From assembly GCF_009389715.1 (NCBI RefSeq), contig NC_052395.1:19069528-19133527 (forward strand): a stretch of DNA of 64,000 bases, written 5' to 3'. A program made the translations under genes and the position numbers. This document shows positions 11,638-22,021 of the stretch, one piece after another (position 1 is the first letter of the stretch; each line of letters starts with the position of its first letter). The stretch is from Phoenix dactylifera. Taxonomy: Eukaryota; Streptophyta; Magnoliopsida; Arecales; Arecaceae. A model generated the notes under the pieces. That model was not told the origin of the DNA. It worked only from the letters and a program-made list of their open reading frames with translations, and did no database searches.

Positions 11638-13770
11638 AATAGGTTAATCATGAGTAAAAATTTCAAATTTTAATAAGGGAATGGGTAGTTAAGTCTCATT
11701 CGGTAAGATTCTGCATACTTGGAAAGAGAAAAAAAAAAAAAAGATTTTATTAGTCGTATCATTAGTCTATCACGAAAATTGCTTGACATGAATCTTTTGA
11801 TAGGTGACAATAAGCAACAAAAAGAAAGAAGTTAAGACTAATACAAAATCATTCGAGGGGCATGATTATGACAGGTATGGTATCAGAATTCAAGATTTAA
11901 GACTACTAAAAAATTTTGGTGTTTTCAAACAGAATGGTAACGAGCCATGCCAAAATAAAAATAAGCTAGTTTGGAGATTTCTCGATGGAGTAATTTGTAT
12001 TTTGGATTATGATTAAAGTATATTTTGACTGATATTAAGTGGAGTACTAGCTATGGAATATTAAAGTACATGGTGATTATTTGTGTATTAGTATATAGGT
12101 GATTTTGGAAGTTTAACTTGATACCGGGTACTGTGGATAATACTTCTAGTTTGAAGTTAATTATTTTGATGGCAAGATAGGGTTCATTCATAAGTTGTTT
12201 AAGGCTTGGACAAGGAAAGCTTTTATATTCTTCGAGGTTAAAATCTGTATGACAATTATGCATGAAACTATTGTATAGAAAGAAAATATATCTGAGAATG
12301 ACATTTAAGAGTTTCTCCTTTGTTTACTTGGAATGTGACATATTAGATCTTTTCAAATTACAATGCAAGATTGGTATTTTGATTGGAAGTCATTTAGTAA
12401 ATTCTGGGATAATTTCCAATCTTGAAGAATATTTTTGGCTCATTTTATATGAATGAAGTTGCTGAAAATGTAAAAATTTATTTAAAGCATTGTTATTTAT
12501 TTAAGGGGATCTTATGTTGGGATACCCTTTCTTTACTCGTTCATGAAAAGGTAAAAGGAAGTTCTAGCTAAGTAACATACGATCTAGATGGAGGAAAGAT
12601 TTGAAGTGCAAATACACATGAAGGATTAAATAGTTCTGTTGGTAGGCAAATAGTATGTTGATCAAAAGTTATTTGTGAATTCAAAGGAATTTGATCAGAA
12701 TGCGCAGCGAAAACATAGTGATCTGAATTATTTATCTAAGTTGGCCAGAAGTATTATTCTTTTGATTCGAAAAGTTTTGATCTGTTTTCTTGTATAGTAA
12801 GATTTTTTTTGGATAAATAAAAGGAGAATGTTCTGATTTCTGGATAGCACTGTGCTATCCTAGATTCTCCAGTTTTATGTCATGCTAAGAAACTTCTTAG
12901 CATTTTTTGACATGAATTAATAGATCATCGATTTTGATCTCAGATCTGGAATATGCTGATATAAACCTCCGTCCTCCTAAACTTGAAGCTTGAGTTTCTT
13001 TAATTAATATCAACCCTCCATCTGATTGAAAGAAATTGAGGTTGTCAGTAGACTACGAGGAATTTCTATCCAGAGTGGATTAGAGTCGTTTATGATCTAA
13101 TCTTGTGATAGATCGGTTAATCAAGAGAAGTTGATATTTTGACAAAGAAACTTGATCTTCTTATTCAGAATTAAGATGTTGATTCTCTGAATAATCTGGA
13201 GACAGCTATATAATTTCACCAGTGAGTTTTTTCTACTGTGGCAATTCCTGGAAGATTTTGAGCATCTTAAATTTAGTATTAACGGATGGATGGTGCCTTG
13301 GTTGGGCTTAGACCTGAAATGTTCCCTACTCCTAGCTATGACATCTTCGATCTACCTATCAAAAAGGGGTTTGAAGTTTTGCTAGGATAAAAGTTGATCA
13401 TAAAATTGTAGGCAGGGTTAAGAGAAGAAAGAGGATTATAGATTATGAAAAGTATTTGATGCTAATGCTCTCACCTATTTCTATTAACCCGATTACGACC
13501 GTTGTGTGGACTTAATCGAAAGCAATTAATTTCTCGGGCCAAGGATTATAGCATCTAAGGTGGGAAGATTAGTCTTCTTTTGGAAGAGATCAAAAGAACT
13601 CCTATATCATAAATAGAAGGGATCAAGTTTTGAGGTGCCATGAATTTGCCAAAATCTTATCAGCAAGCATTTTAAGAGAGACTAACTGAGATCTCGAGGA
13701 TGACTCAATGGTTGACTACTTTTGAAAACCAGAACCTAAGGTATGTTTAATTTCGAGGACGAAATTTATT
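11638..13770 (+). other. Non-coding interior of the LARD
   Basis: AT-rich sequence with no recognisable gag, protease, RT, RNase H or integrase segment in any frame. The only trace of a coding ancestor is the last ~30 bases, which resemble the gypsy pol terminus. Confidence 0.8.
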
Positions 13771-13785
13771 TTAAGGGGGGTAGGA
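13771..13785 (+). promoter_or_regulatory. Polypurine tract
   Basis: TTAAGGGGGGTAGGA lies immediately upstream of the 3' LTR and is the expected plus-strand primer site. Confidence 0.88.
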
Positions 13786-16700
13786 TGTAATGTCCGGGCC
13801 CAGAACCTACTAGGCCCAATAAGAAATGGGCCCAGTTAAGGGTTGGGCCCAAATTTCACTGTGGGCAGTGCTGTATAAGGATTGAAAAAAAAAAAATAAA
13901 AAATAAAAACGAAGGGATAAGACCGACAGGGAGGGGTGACCCTCACCCCTGCTGACAGCCGCTGCCGGCGCGCCGGAGACAAGGGGGGCGGCGGCCAGTC
14001 CCGAGGTATGGAGGAATGGAGAGGGAAGGGACCTCTCAGAGGGGGTCTCATCCTTAAACAGTCCTTTAAGCCTATGCCGGCAACCCCAAAATGACAGACC
14101 CCCTAAACACCGAACGAGAGAAAGAGAGAGAGCCCGGAAGCTCCAAGAGGAAGGAGGAACCCCTAAATCGGCAGAGGTGTTGGAGAGGAGGCACCGCAGG
14201 TCATCCCCGAAAATGGTAAGCTCCTGTTACCAAAATAAAAATAGAGGAGGGACTCCATGGACCTCAGTTGCAGTCACTGCCGGCTCTCGGTAGGGGGCTG
14301 CAGTCGGCCGGAGTCCATTCCCCTTCTTCTTCTTCAGTGGGATAGGGGGTCTCAGTGAAGAAGAAGAAGGGAGGAAAGAAAAGAAAATGAAAGAAAGAAG
14401 AAAAAGGAAAGAGGGAAGAGGGGACTCACCCGTGTGTGGCCGCGGGCATCGGCCGCAGGCGCGGCCGTGGGCTCAGCCGCAGGCGCGGCTGTGGACGCCG
14501 CGAGCTCGGCCGTGGCACTGCCGACTGTGGCTCGGCCCTCCCAAAACCCCCTTCTTCCTTCACAGGGGAAGAATGGAGAGAGGAAGAGAGAGGGTTTGGG
14601 AGTGAGAGAGAGAGAGAATAGGGGGTGGTGCCGGAGGGAAGGACCAAAGAAAAGAAAGAAAGAAAGAAAGAGAGAGGAGGAAGAGGCCGTAGATCCGGCC
14701 GGAGGAGAAGAAGACCGGAGGACCGGCCGAAATGGCTAGGGCTTCCGATCGGAACCAAGGAGAGAGAGAGAGAAAGGAGAGGAGGAGGGGACTTGCCGTG
14801 TACGGCCGTGAGCGTCGCCGGTGCGGGCTCGGCCGGGGAAGCCGAGAGCTCGGCCGCGGGCTCGGCCGGGGATGCCGCGGGGCTTGGCCGCGGACGCCGC
14901 CGGTCGTGGGCCGTCTTCCTCCGCTCGCCATCCTCCCCTCCGCTCGCCGTCCTGCCTTCGTCGGAGAAGAGAGGAGGAGAAAGGGTGAAGAGTGGAGGGA
15001 GTGAAGAGTCGGGAAGGCTCTGGAAAAGAGAAGAAAAAAAAAAAAAAAGAAAAGAAAAAGAGGGAGAAAGAAAAAGAAAAAGAAAGAAAAAAAAAAGAAA
15101 AGAAAAAAATAAAAAGAGAGAGAGAAGAGCCCCTTAACGGGTCCGGCCTAACGGGACGAATCGGGGTTCGGGTCCGAAACCCGTTAAGCCTAAAAAATTG
15201 AAATGGGTTAAGTAAACCCAATTAAACCGGACCCAATCTAGTTGGGTGAGCCCGGATGAGGGATTGAGTGGGATCTGAAGCCAATTGAACCTGAACCCGA
15301 GCCCAATAAGATTGGGCTAAGTCTGGACGAGCCCAAACTGCAAATTGGGTCCGAATCCAATTAAGCTGAGTTGGTCTCAGCATACCTAATTGATTGTAAA
15401 TCAGGCCCAATTCAAGCCCAATTTAACTGACAGAAGGTCGAATTGACCTTGGGCTAATCCTGACTCAGACCCAAATGAGCCACGTTGACCAAATCAGAGG
15501 ACCCAATTGGCTAGAAAAGGTTGGACCCAATCTGGTTTTAAATCGAATCCCAAAAGCTTCAAATTGGACTTGGGCTAAATCCTTGGATAGGACCCAAGCA
15601 AGTAAGTTCATAGTATGATGAACTAAGAAATTTTATAATAAATGAAGGGGGAATAATGTAATCCCTATGTTGTTGTTTTAGGTGATTGAGGATTAGTCAC
15701 CTGGACTTGAGCAATTTGGAAAGCGAATTGAGGTAAGTAATCTATCTTAATCTTATCGTAGATCCTGTATTATGTTTTATAAGATGAACCAGTGTTTTTC
15801 ATACAATTCGAATTGTATACATGATTGGTGAGAAAGGTAAGTAATCTGCCTTAATCTTATCGTGGATCCTGTATTATGTTTTATAAGATGAACCAGTGTT
15901 TTTCATACAATTTGAATTGTATACATGATTTGTGAATTGTGTATGTAAGTAGCCTGCCCTAATCTTTATGGATCATACATGAAATTTAACATGTTATGCA
16001 TGTACTGTAGGCTAAGAATGATATGTGTATCCGACATGCTATAGTTACACAAGATATGATGATATATGTTCTATATTCCGTTATGCCTACAAAATACTGG
16101 GATTACGCTACATGCTAAGATATGAGTTATGAAATATGAACATGAGTGGTACATGTCAGTCACACAATTCATAGTTGTGCACATATTATGTTTTCATAGC
16201 TCTTGTGATACATGCAAAATGAATGGAGTTCCATGTTATGATTTTTCTTAGCATGAGTGTAAAGAGTAATAATGATTTGCTCTAGCTGCATATTGCTTGT
16301 AAGGGGGTACCTAAGAACTACTAATGCTACGGGCCGAATGCAACTGAGCCGGCCTTGCCAGTGGCCGATAATGACTGAGCCAGCCCCGCCAGTGGCCGAC
16401 TAATAACTGAGCAGGCCCCGCCAGTGACCATTAATGAATTCGCCGTAGCATCTATGAGGTACTACCTATACTGAGCATTATTTATGAACTCTTAAGAGCT
16501 ACTGACCCAATGTAACTGAGCCGGCCTTGCCAGTGGCCGAGAATGACTGAGCCAGCCCCGCCAGTGGCCGCCTAATAACTGAGCCGGTCCCGCTAGTGGC
16601 CAAGAATGACTTCGCAGTAGCATTTAAGAGCATGACCACGGTATGCCGGGGGCACGGTTTCATGTGCATGTTTTATGAAAATTTTGTGATTTGCAATACT

Positions 16701-17476
16701 GCTTTGTTTAAATTGCATACTTTATGAAAATGATATTTGAAGCATGATCATGAGGCTCGTTTCAGAGATTGGGTATATGAGGCGGGTGCTTCCAAATCCT
16801 GCAGATGTGTTTTTGGGGAGAAGCAAAATCGGTGAGGGGTGAAGGACGCTTGCGTGAAGCCCCGGAACCGGCCAACATCTGGCAGGGGAGCCCCGTGTTT
16901 CCCCCTCATGTGGGCCCGATAGTCACGTGCCCTGCGCAGGCGGGCCGTGACATTTATGAACGTGCCTGACCAAAGCATACATTGTTTTACAACGGGTTTT
17001 GAATATATCGTTATGAAATGTTGTATTTTGCTATAACCGATATCTCTTTTAAATTGCATACATATTATGCCATGAAGATGATTAGATAAATATGCATGTC
17101 AGCTTCTCAAACCCTGCATAAACATGGTTACCGTTATGTTCGATCCGGTAAGATTATGTATGATTACTTACTGAGCCGTGTAGCTCATATCCGTTCATTT
17201 ACTTTTTCTTTCAGATCCTCACCACTGATAGCTGCCAGAGACACGTTAATTTGGTATCAGGGCTTCTGGGGTAAAGCAAGTATACTTTTGTGTACATAAA
17301 CTATGTAGAAGCTCTGTATTTGGGTACCAACCAGCATGTTGTACTAAGAATGCTTTCATATGAAAAGATTCGGTTGGTTTGACTACCCTATTACCCAGGT
17401 ATGAGGCTGCGTGCTATTGTGGGCGGTAGTCGGCAATAGCACGGCCGTGTCACGGATCCGGATCCGGGGCGTGACA
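13786..17476 (+). repeat. 3' LTR of LARD-like element
   Basis: It is collinear with 7908-11619. Visible differences are few: loss of one GC-rich unit near 14850, poly(A) length changes near 15030-15110, and scattered single bases such as those near 16571 and 17147. Confidence 0.93.
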
Positions 17477-17481
17477 TGTTG

Positions 17482-17864
17482 TATATAATACTAGGAAGGT
17501 TGTTTTGCACGAAGAAAAGGGCATATAGTTTAGTCTAGAACACTAGTGCACGACCAATATATAGTGGTGCATCCTAACAAAAAGAGACTGCCTCACAGTG
17601 ACGGTGCCTAGAGGTTAGTCATCCTTAGAGGGAATAAGATAATTCATATTGAAAGATTTTGGCCGTTGAAATGATGAATCGGTGAGCTATATTCCCTGAC
17701 TAAACATTTATTCTACTACTAAGTTGCTCCAAGAGGACTTTAGAACTATTCTTTGATGCGATAATAGAAATGTATTTCATTTATTTCTAAGCTGTGCGCA
17801 TCTCGAACTAGACCCTTAACATTTGTCTTCCAACTTTTCCAAATTTTTTTTTTTTTAAAAACAG
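17482..17864. other. Flank between LARD and copy B exon 2
   Basis: 17590-17720 is paralogous to 30895-31020 after D'. The last ~150 bp match the end of intron 1 of copies D and E. No gene. Confidence 0.6.
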
Positions 17865-18603
17865 GATTGAAATTTCTTCATGCAAACACGGAGAAGGTAC
17901 CCATGAAACACCATGGTGGCATCCCCCGATGGTTTATCATTGTATTCCCAGGCATGCTTGAGCTGGCGAAGGCTAAAGACTTGAAGGTCTTTCCTCAAGG
18001 TTACACAAGAGGAAGATGTCTTCAAAAAGGGAGAAAATTTTCAAAACGTAGATTTTTCTTGCAACATTTTCCTTTCTTATTTATACAGCTTCCTTCAAAT
18101 TTACTGGCTCAAATGGGTATTCTTCATTCCTGATACCTGTCTACTTCATCTGCAGGGAAGAAACATCCTGTGGTGGTCACCATCTTCCACTTCCTTTGTA
18201 CCTCGAGGCCTTGCCAGCAATCTACCGAGGGAAGCATGAAAATATTCTCAAGCATAAGAGAGAAGATGGATCCCTGTTCCATTCTCCGTCTGCAACTGCT
18301 TGTGCTTTCATGATAACTGGAGATGGAGTCATGGAGATTGCAGGGAGTATTTGGAAGCCATGGTCCAAAGATGCGGGCGTGGAGGCGAGTTTTAACACAG
18401 TACTAGATCCAAAAAGATGGTATTTACTTTGTCTCTGCATGGAAGAGGGTGACTGGATACAATTTGGCATGCGACACAGTTCCTCTTATATACCCTGTGG
18501 ACCAAGAACTCATAAAGCTGTGTCTCATGGACCATTTGATGCGACTAGGATGTGGTGAACATTTCACCAAGGAAATAGGAGATGCCATGGATCACATTTA
18601 TTG
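17865..18603 (+). pseudogene. TPS-f pseudogene, copy B (exons 2-4)
   Basis: Exon 2 starts at 17865 after an intact AG acceptor and encodes LKFLHANTEKV and IPRWF. Exon 3 begins near 18157 (YLEALPAIYRGKH, then GSLFHSPSATACAF). Exon 4 ends at 18603 before GTAAG. Against copy D, exon 2 has a 5-bp deletion (around 18009) and exon 3 has an ~8-bp insertion (around 18327-18340), both shifting frame. No exon 1 or exon 5 is attached: upstream is the flank left of the LARD, and downstream it is cut off at about 18660 by unrelated repeat DNA. Confidence 0.85.
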
Positions 18604-18660
18604 GTAAGATTGCAATTTTAGCGTCTCTTTCTGCATAATTGAATACTTTTTAATTTTTAA

Positions 18661-19904
18661 GTGTTGCCCAAGGTGACAACCCAAGAGAGGGGGTGAATTG
18701 GGTTTTCTAAAAATTATATTCCCAAATTAACTTTGAATTGAATGCAGTGGAATGATAAGGTGTTATCTTACTTAAACTCTAGGCAATTATATGTAAAGAG
18801 TGGAAAATTAAGCTAGAGCAATTACACTATGCAAGTATAAAAGTAAAGCAAGATGCGCAAGAAAAATACTACAAACATAAGCATGTATAGTGGTTCGGTG
18901 CACCCCAAGTACCTACATCTACTTCCCAAGCGTCCCCTTGGAAATTCACTATAATTCCACCGATTACAGTCCGGTTATTTTACAAGCTCACAGCTAACTT
19001 GTTGTTTTTCCGGGATCACAACGAACCCAGTTGGTTTTCACAGGCTCACCAACTAAAACCAATCCGTTTGTTTTTCGGGCTCACAAACAACGCAGTTGGT
19101 TTTTCGGGCTCACCAACCAAAACCTATACTGTTTGTTTTTCGGGCTCAGTTAGTTTTTTTTCGAGGCACACCAACCAATTTCTTTTTTTCTTTTCTTCTT
19201 TTTCTTTCCTTTTTCTTCTTTTTTCTTCTTTTCTTTTTTCTTCGCTTCTTCTCCTCCGTTCTTTTCCTCTCGCGAGGTCGGCGGCGCCGGAAGGAGGGCG
19301 GGCCGTGGCGGCCGCAGGAGGGGGTCGGCCAATGTCCGGCGGCAGTGCGTGGTTGGCGAGCCGTGGCGGCCACGGGCGTGAGCGGAGGCCTCCTCCTTCT
19401 CTGGATCCTGCCACGGATCTCCTCTCTGCTCGGGGGCGGGCCGTGCTCGGGGAAGACATCTCTCCGCCGGATCGAGGTGCAGTCGACGGCGACGTGGTGG
19501 ATCTCCTTTCCGCATTGGTCGTGGCCGGTCAGCGACGGGGTTTTGCCCTTCCTCCATGGAAGATCTCGGCTTGCGAGAGGGAAGGGACTCGAGAGGGGGC
19601 GGGTTGTGGTCGGCGGCGGAGAGAGAACAGGGGCTTGGGAGAGAGAGGACACCCAAAAAAAAAAAACTCAGGCAAAGGAGAGAGAACACCCACCAAAAAA
19701 AAGGGGGGGAATTGATTGACCCTACGAGGAGGAGTAAAAGGTATTTTTATCTCCGGATATAAATCTAAAATCGTAAAGGACCGCGGAGTTAAACCCCCGG
19801 TCAACAGGGACTTTTCTTTAGGTTCCGGTCCAACCATCAATTACCCCTAGAAATTAACCTTGTTGTTGGGGGCTCAAATGTGAACAACGTTTCATATGTT
19901 TCAT
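18661..19904. repeat. Unclassified repeat-like insertion
   Basis: It lies between the point where copy B loses similarity to copy D (inside intron 4) and the start of the copy C promoter. It opens GGTGACAACCCAAGAGAGGG, has a set of imperfect repeats of GGTTTTTCGGGCTCACCAACC at 19030-19150, a long T/C tract at 19170-19260, and a GC-rich block at 19270-19640. Several overlapping ORFs here are composition artefacts. No terminal repeats or coding domain could be found, so the class is unknown. Confidence 0.45.
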
Positions 19905-19971
19905 TCAAAAAGAAAGCGGGCCGGCGGGCTGCGTGAGGCATGGAGGCGTGGGAGCGGGCCGGTGCGCTGCG

Positions 19972-20008
19972 TGAGTCACGGGTACCGCCTCCCATCACAC
20001 TATAAATA
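19972..20008 (+). promoter_or_regulatory. Core promoter of TPS copy C
   Basis: A TATA box TATAAATA at 20001-20008 lies 65 bp before the ATG at 20073. A TGAGTCA (GCN4/bZIP-like) motif sits at 19972-19978, 29 bp upstream of the TATA. The same arrangement and spacing occur before copy D (20977 and 21006). Confidence 0.75.
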
Positions 20009-20072
20009 CATCCTAAAAGAATTCAGCCAAGACATCCAGATTCATCTACTCTTGATTGTACTTCTGTAAGAC

Positions 20073-21990
20073 ATGGAGGAGTCATTGGAGTGCCTCGTCG
20101 AGAGGGTTAAGGAAGAGGTTTTCTCTCCTTCCGCTGACATATACTCCTTTCTGCCATCGTCTGCCTACGAGACTGCATGGATAGCCATGATACCTGATCC
20201 TGAACGCCGTAGTCGTCCTATGTTCCCAAACTGTTTGGTTTGGGTGCTCCACAACCAAAACTATGGAGGGTCATGGGGAGAGCTTGATCTCACCATAAAC
20301 CACCTCACTGCTACTCTGGCCTCTGTTATTGCGCTTAAAACCTGGAGCGTTGGCTTCATAAATATAGATGAAGGTATAACTAAGTCGTCTTACGTTGTTT
20401 TCATTCTTCAATGGTTCATAGTGAAATCCATCAAGTACAAAAGTTGAAAAAGGACTATAGTCCAATTCCCACCCCTCCTCCATGTAGGAGCTACGCTTAT
20501 AGTAAATAAATAAATAAATAAAGGAGCTTTTGAGTTAGGATTTTATGTTATTGTTTTCTATTTACTCTATATAATTCAATTAGTTCAGGCTCCCATTTTT
20601 ATTATTCTAATGTAGTGGAAAATACTGTCACTTCATTTCACTTTTCCTTTGACTGGGATTTAAGCACTCAATCCAAGTTTCAAATTTTCTTTCTTTAATC
20701 CTCGATCCCTAGCACTAGTATATACTTAAAAAATTTTAAAGTGCTGCCAACGTCTCCCCAAATGTGGCCCGTGAAATATTCCTTTCATCTTCTTTTGAAA
20801 ACATCTCTTACCCACTGTAAATGTTAGACCAATAAATCTGGGTGGTGGTCCCCATCTCCCACTTACCGTCAATTAGCATCGTCATCAGGGGCCCATTAAA
20901 AACAAAAAAACGTGACAAGCCGGGGTTTGCGGGCTGCGTGAGGCACGGAGGGGTGGGAAAGGGCCGGTGAGCTACGTGAGTCACAGGTACCGCCTCCCAT
21001 CACGCTATAAATACATTCTATAAGAATTCAGCCAACACATCCAGATTTATCTACTTTTAGTTTTCTTCTTCTTTTCCTAGTTGAGCTTCAGAAAGATATG
21101 GAGGACTCATTGGAGTGCCTCGTCCAGAGGGTTAAGGAAGAGGTTTTCTCTCCTTCCACTGATATACACTCCTTCCTGCCATCGTCTGCCTATGAGACTG
21201 CATGGGTAGCCATGATGCCCAATCCTGAACGACGCTGTCGTCCAATGTTCCAAACTGTTTGGTTTGGGTTAGAGGTGATCACGGGCCTTCTGGCCCGCTC
21301 AGCCCGCCCGGCCCGGCCCGAAATTTTTCGGGCTTGGGCATTCAAAAAGGGCCCATTGGTCGGGCCTGGGCAGGAAAAGCGGCCCGACCAAAAAAATCGG
21401 GCCGGGCCTGGAAACGTTAAAAATGGCCCGATTCGGCCCGGCCCGGCTATAAAATCATGTTATAAATTATAATATATTAAAAAAATTTAACAAAACCCTA
21501 ACCTTTTCCCTTCCCTTCCCTTCCCTTCCCCTCCCTCGTTGAGACTGAGAGCCGCCGCCGCCCCCCCCCCTCCCTCGCTGAGAGCCGCCGCCGCACCCCC
21601 CCTCCCTCGCTGAGACTGAGAGCCGCCGCCGCCGGCCCCCCCTCCCTCGCTGAGACTGAGAGCCGCCACCGCCCCCCTACCTCGCCCCCCCTCCCTCGCT
21701 GAGAGCCGCCGCCGCCGGCCCCCCCTCCCTCGCTGAGAGCCGCCGCCGCCGCCGCCCCCGCCCCCCCCTTTTCCCTCGCTGAGAGCCTGATAGCCGCCTC
21801 CTCTCGGTGTCGTCGCCTCTTCAACGACCGGCCGGCGGCTCTTCGCGTCCTTCTCCCCCGGACGGCAACCTCTGCGGCTCCGGTCACCGACTCACAGTCA
21901 CCGGTAAGAGTTCGATCCCGGTAGATTTTGCCTTTTCTCCTCCTCCTCCTCCTCTTCGAGCTCGATCCCGGTAGATTTTGCCCAAGCCCG

Positions 21991-22021
<31 letters not shown>

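Larger units (their letters stand above)
7908..17476 (+). mobile_element. LARD-like non-autonomous LTR retrotransposon, 9.6 kb
   Basis: Two nearly identical long terminal repeats (7908-11619 and 13786-17476) flank an internal region of only 2.2 kb. Both LTRs start TGTAATGTCC and end GGGGCGTGACA. The 5-bp target duplication TGTTG is perfect (7903-7907 and 17477-17481). A primer binding site for initiator tRNA-Met and a polypurine tract are present. The interior has no gag or pol reading frame, but its 3' end still reads like the end of a Ty3/gypsy integrase gene (AATTTCGAGGACGAAAT before the PPT). This fits a large retrotransposon derivative mobilised in trans by a gypsy/chromovirus relative. 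The matching LTRs and intact TSD indicate a recent insertion. Confidence 0.95.

Noticed and set aside
19096..19719. ORFs of 168-238 aa on both strands
   Set aside because: Pyrimidine tract and GC-rich low complexity; no domain; antisense frames equally long.
20073..20447. Short 124-aa standalone protein at copy C
   Set aside because: The reading frame past 20373 is intron; the exon ends at a GT donor in the same phase as its paralogue.
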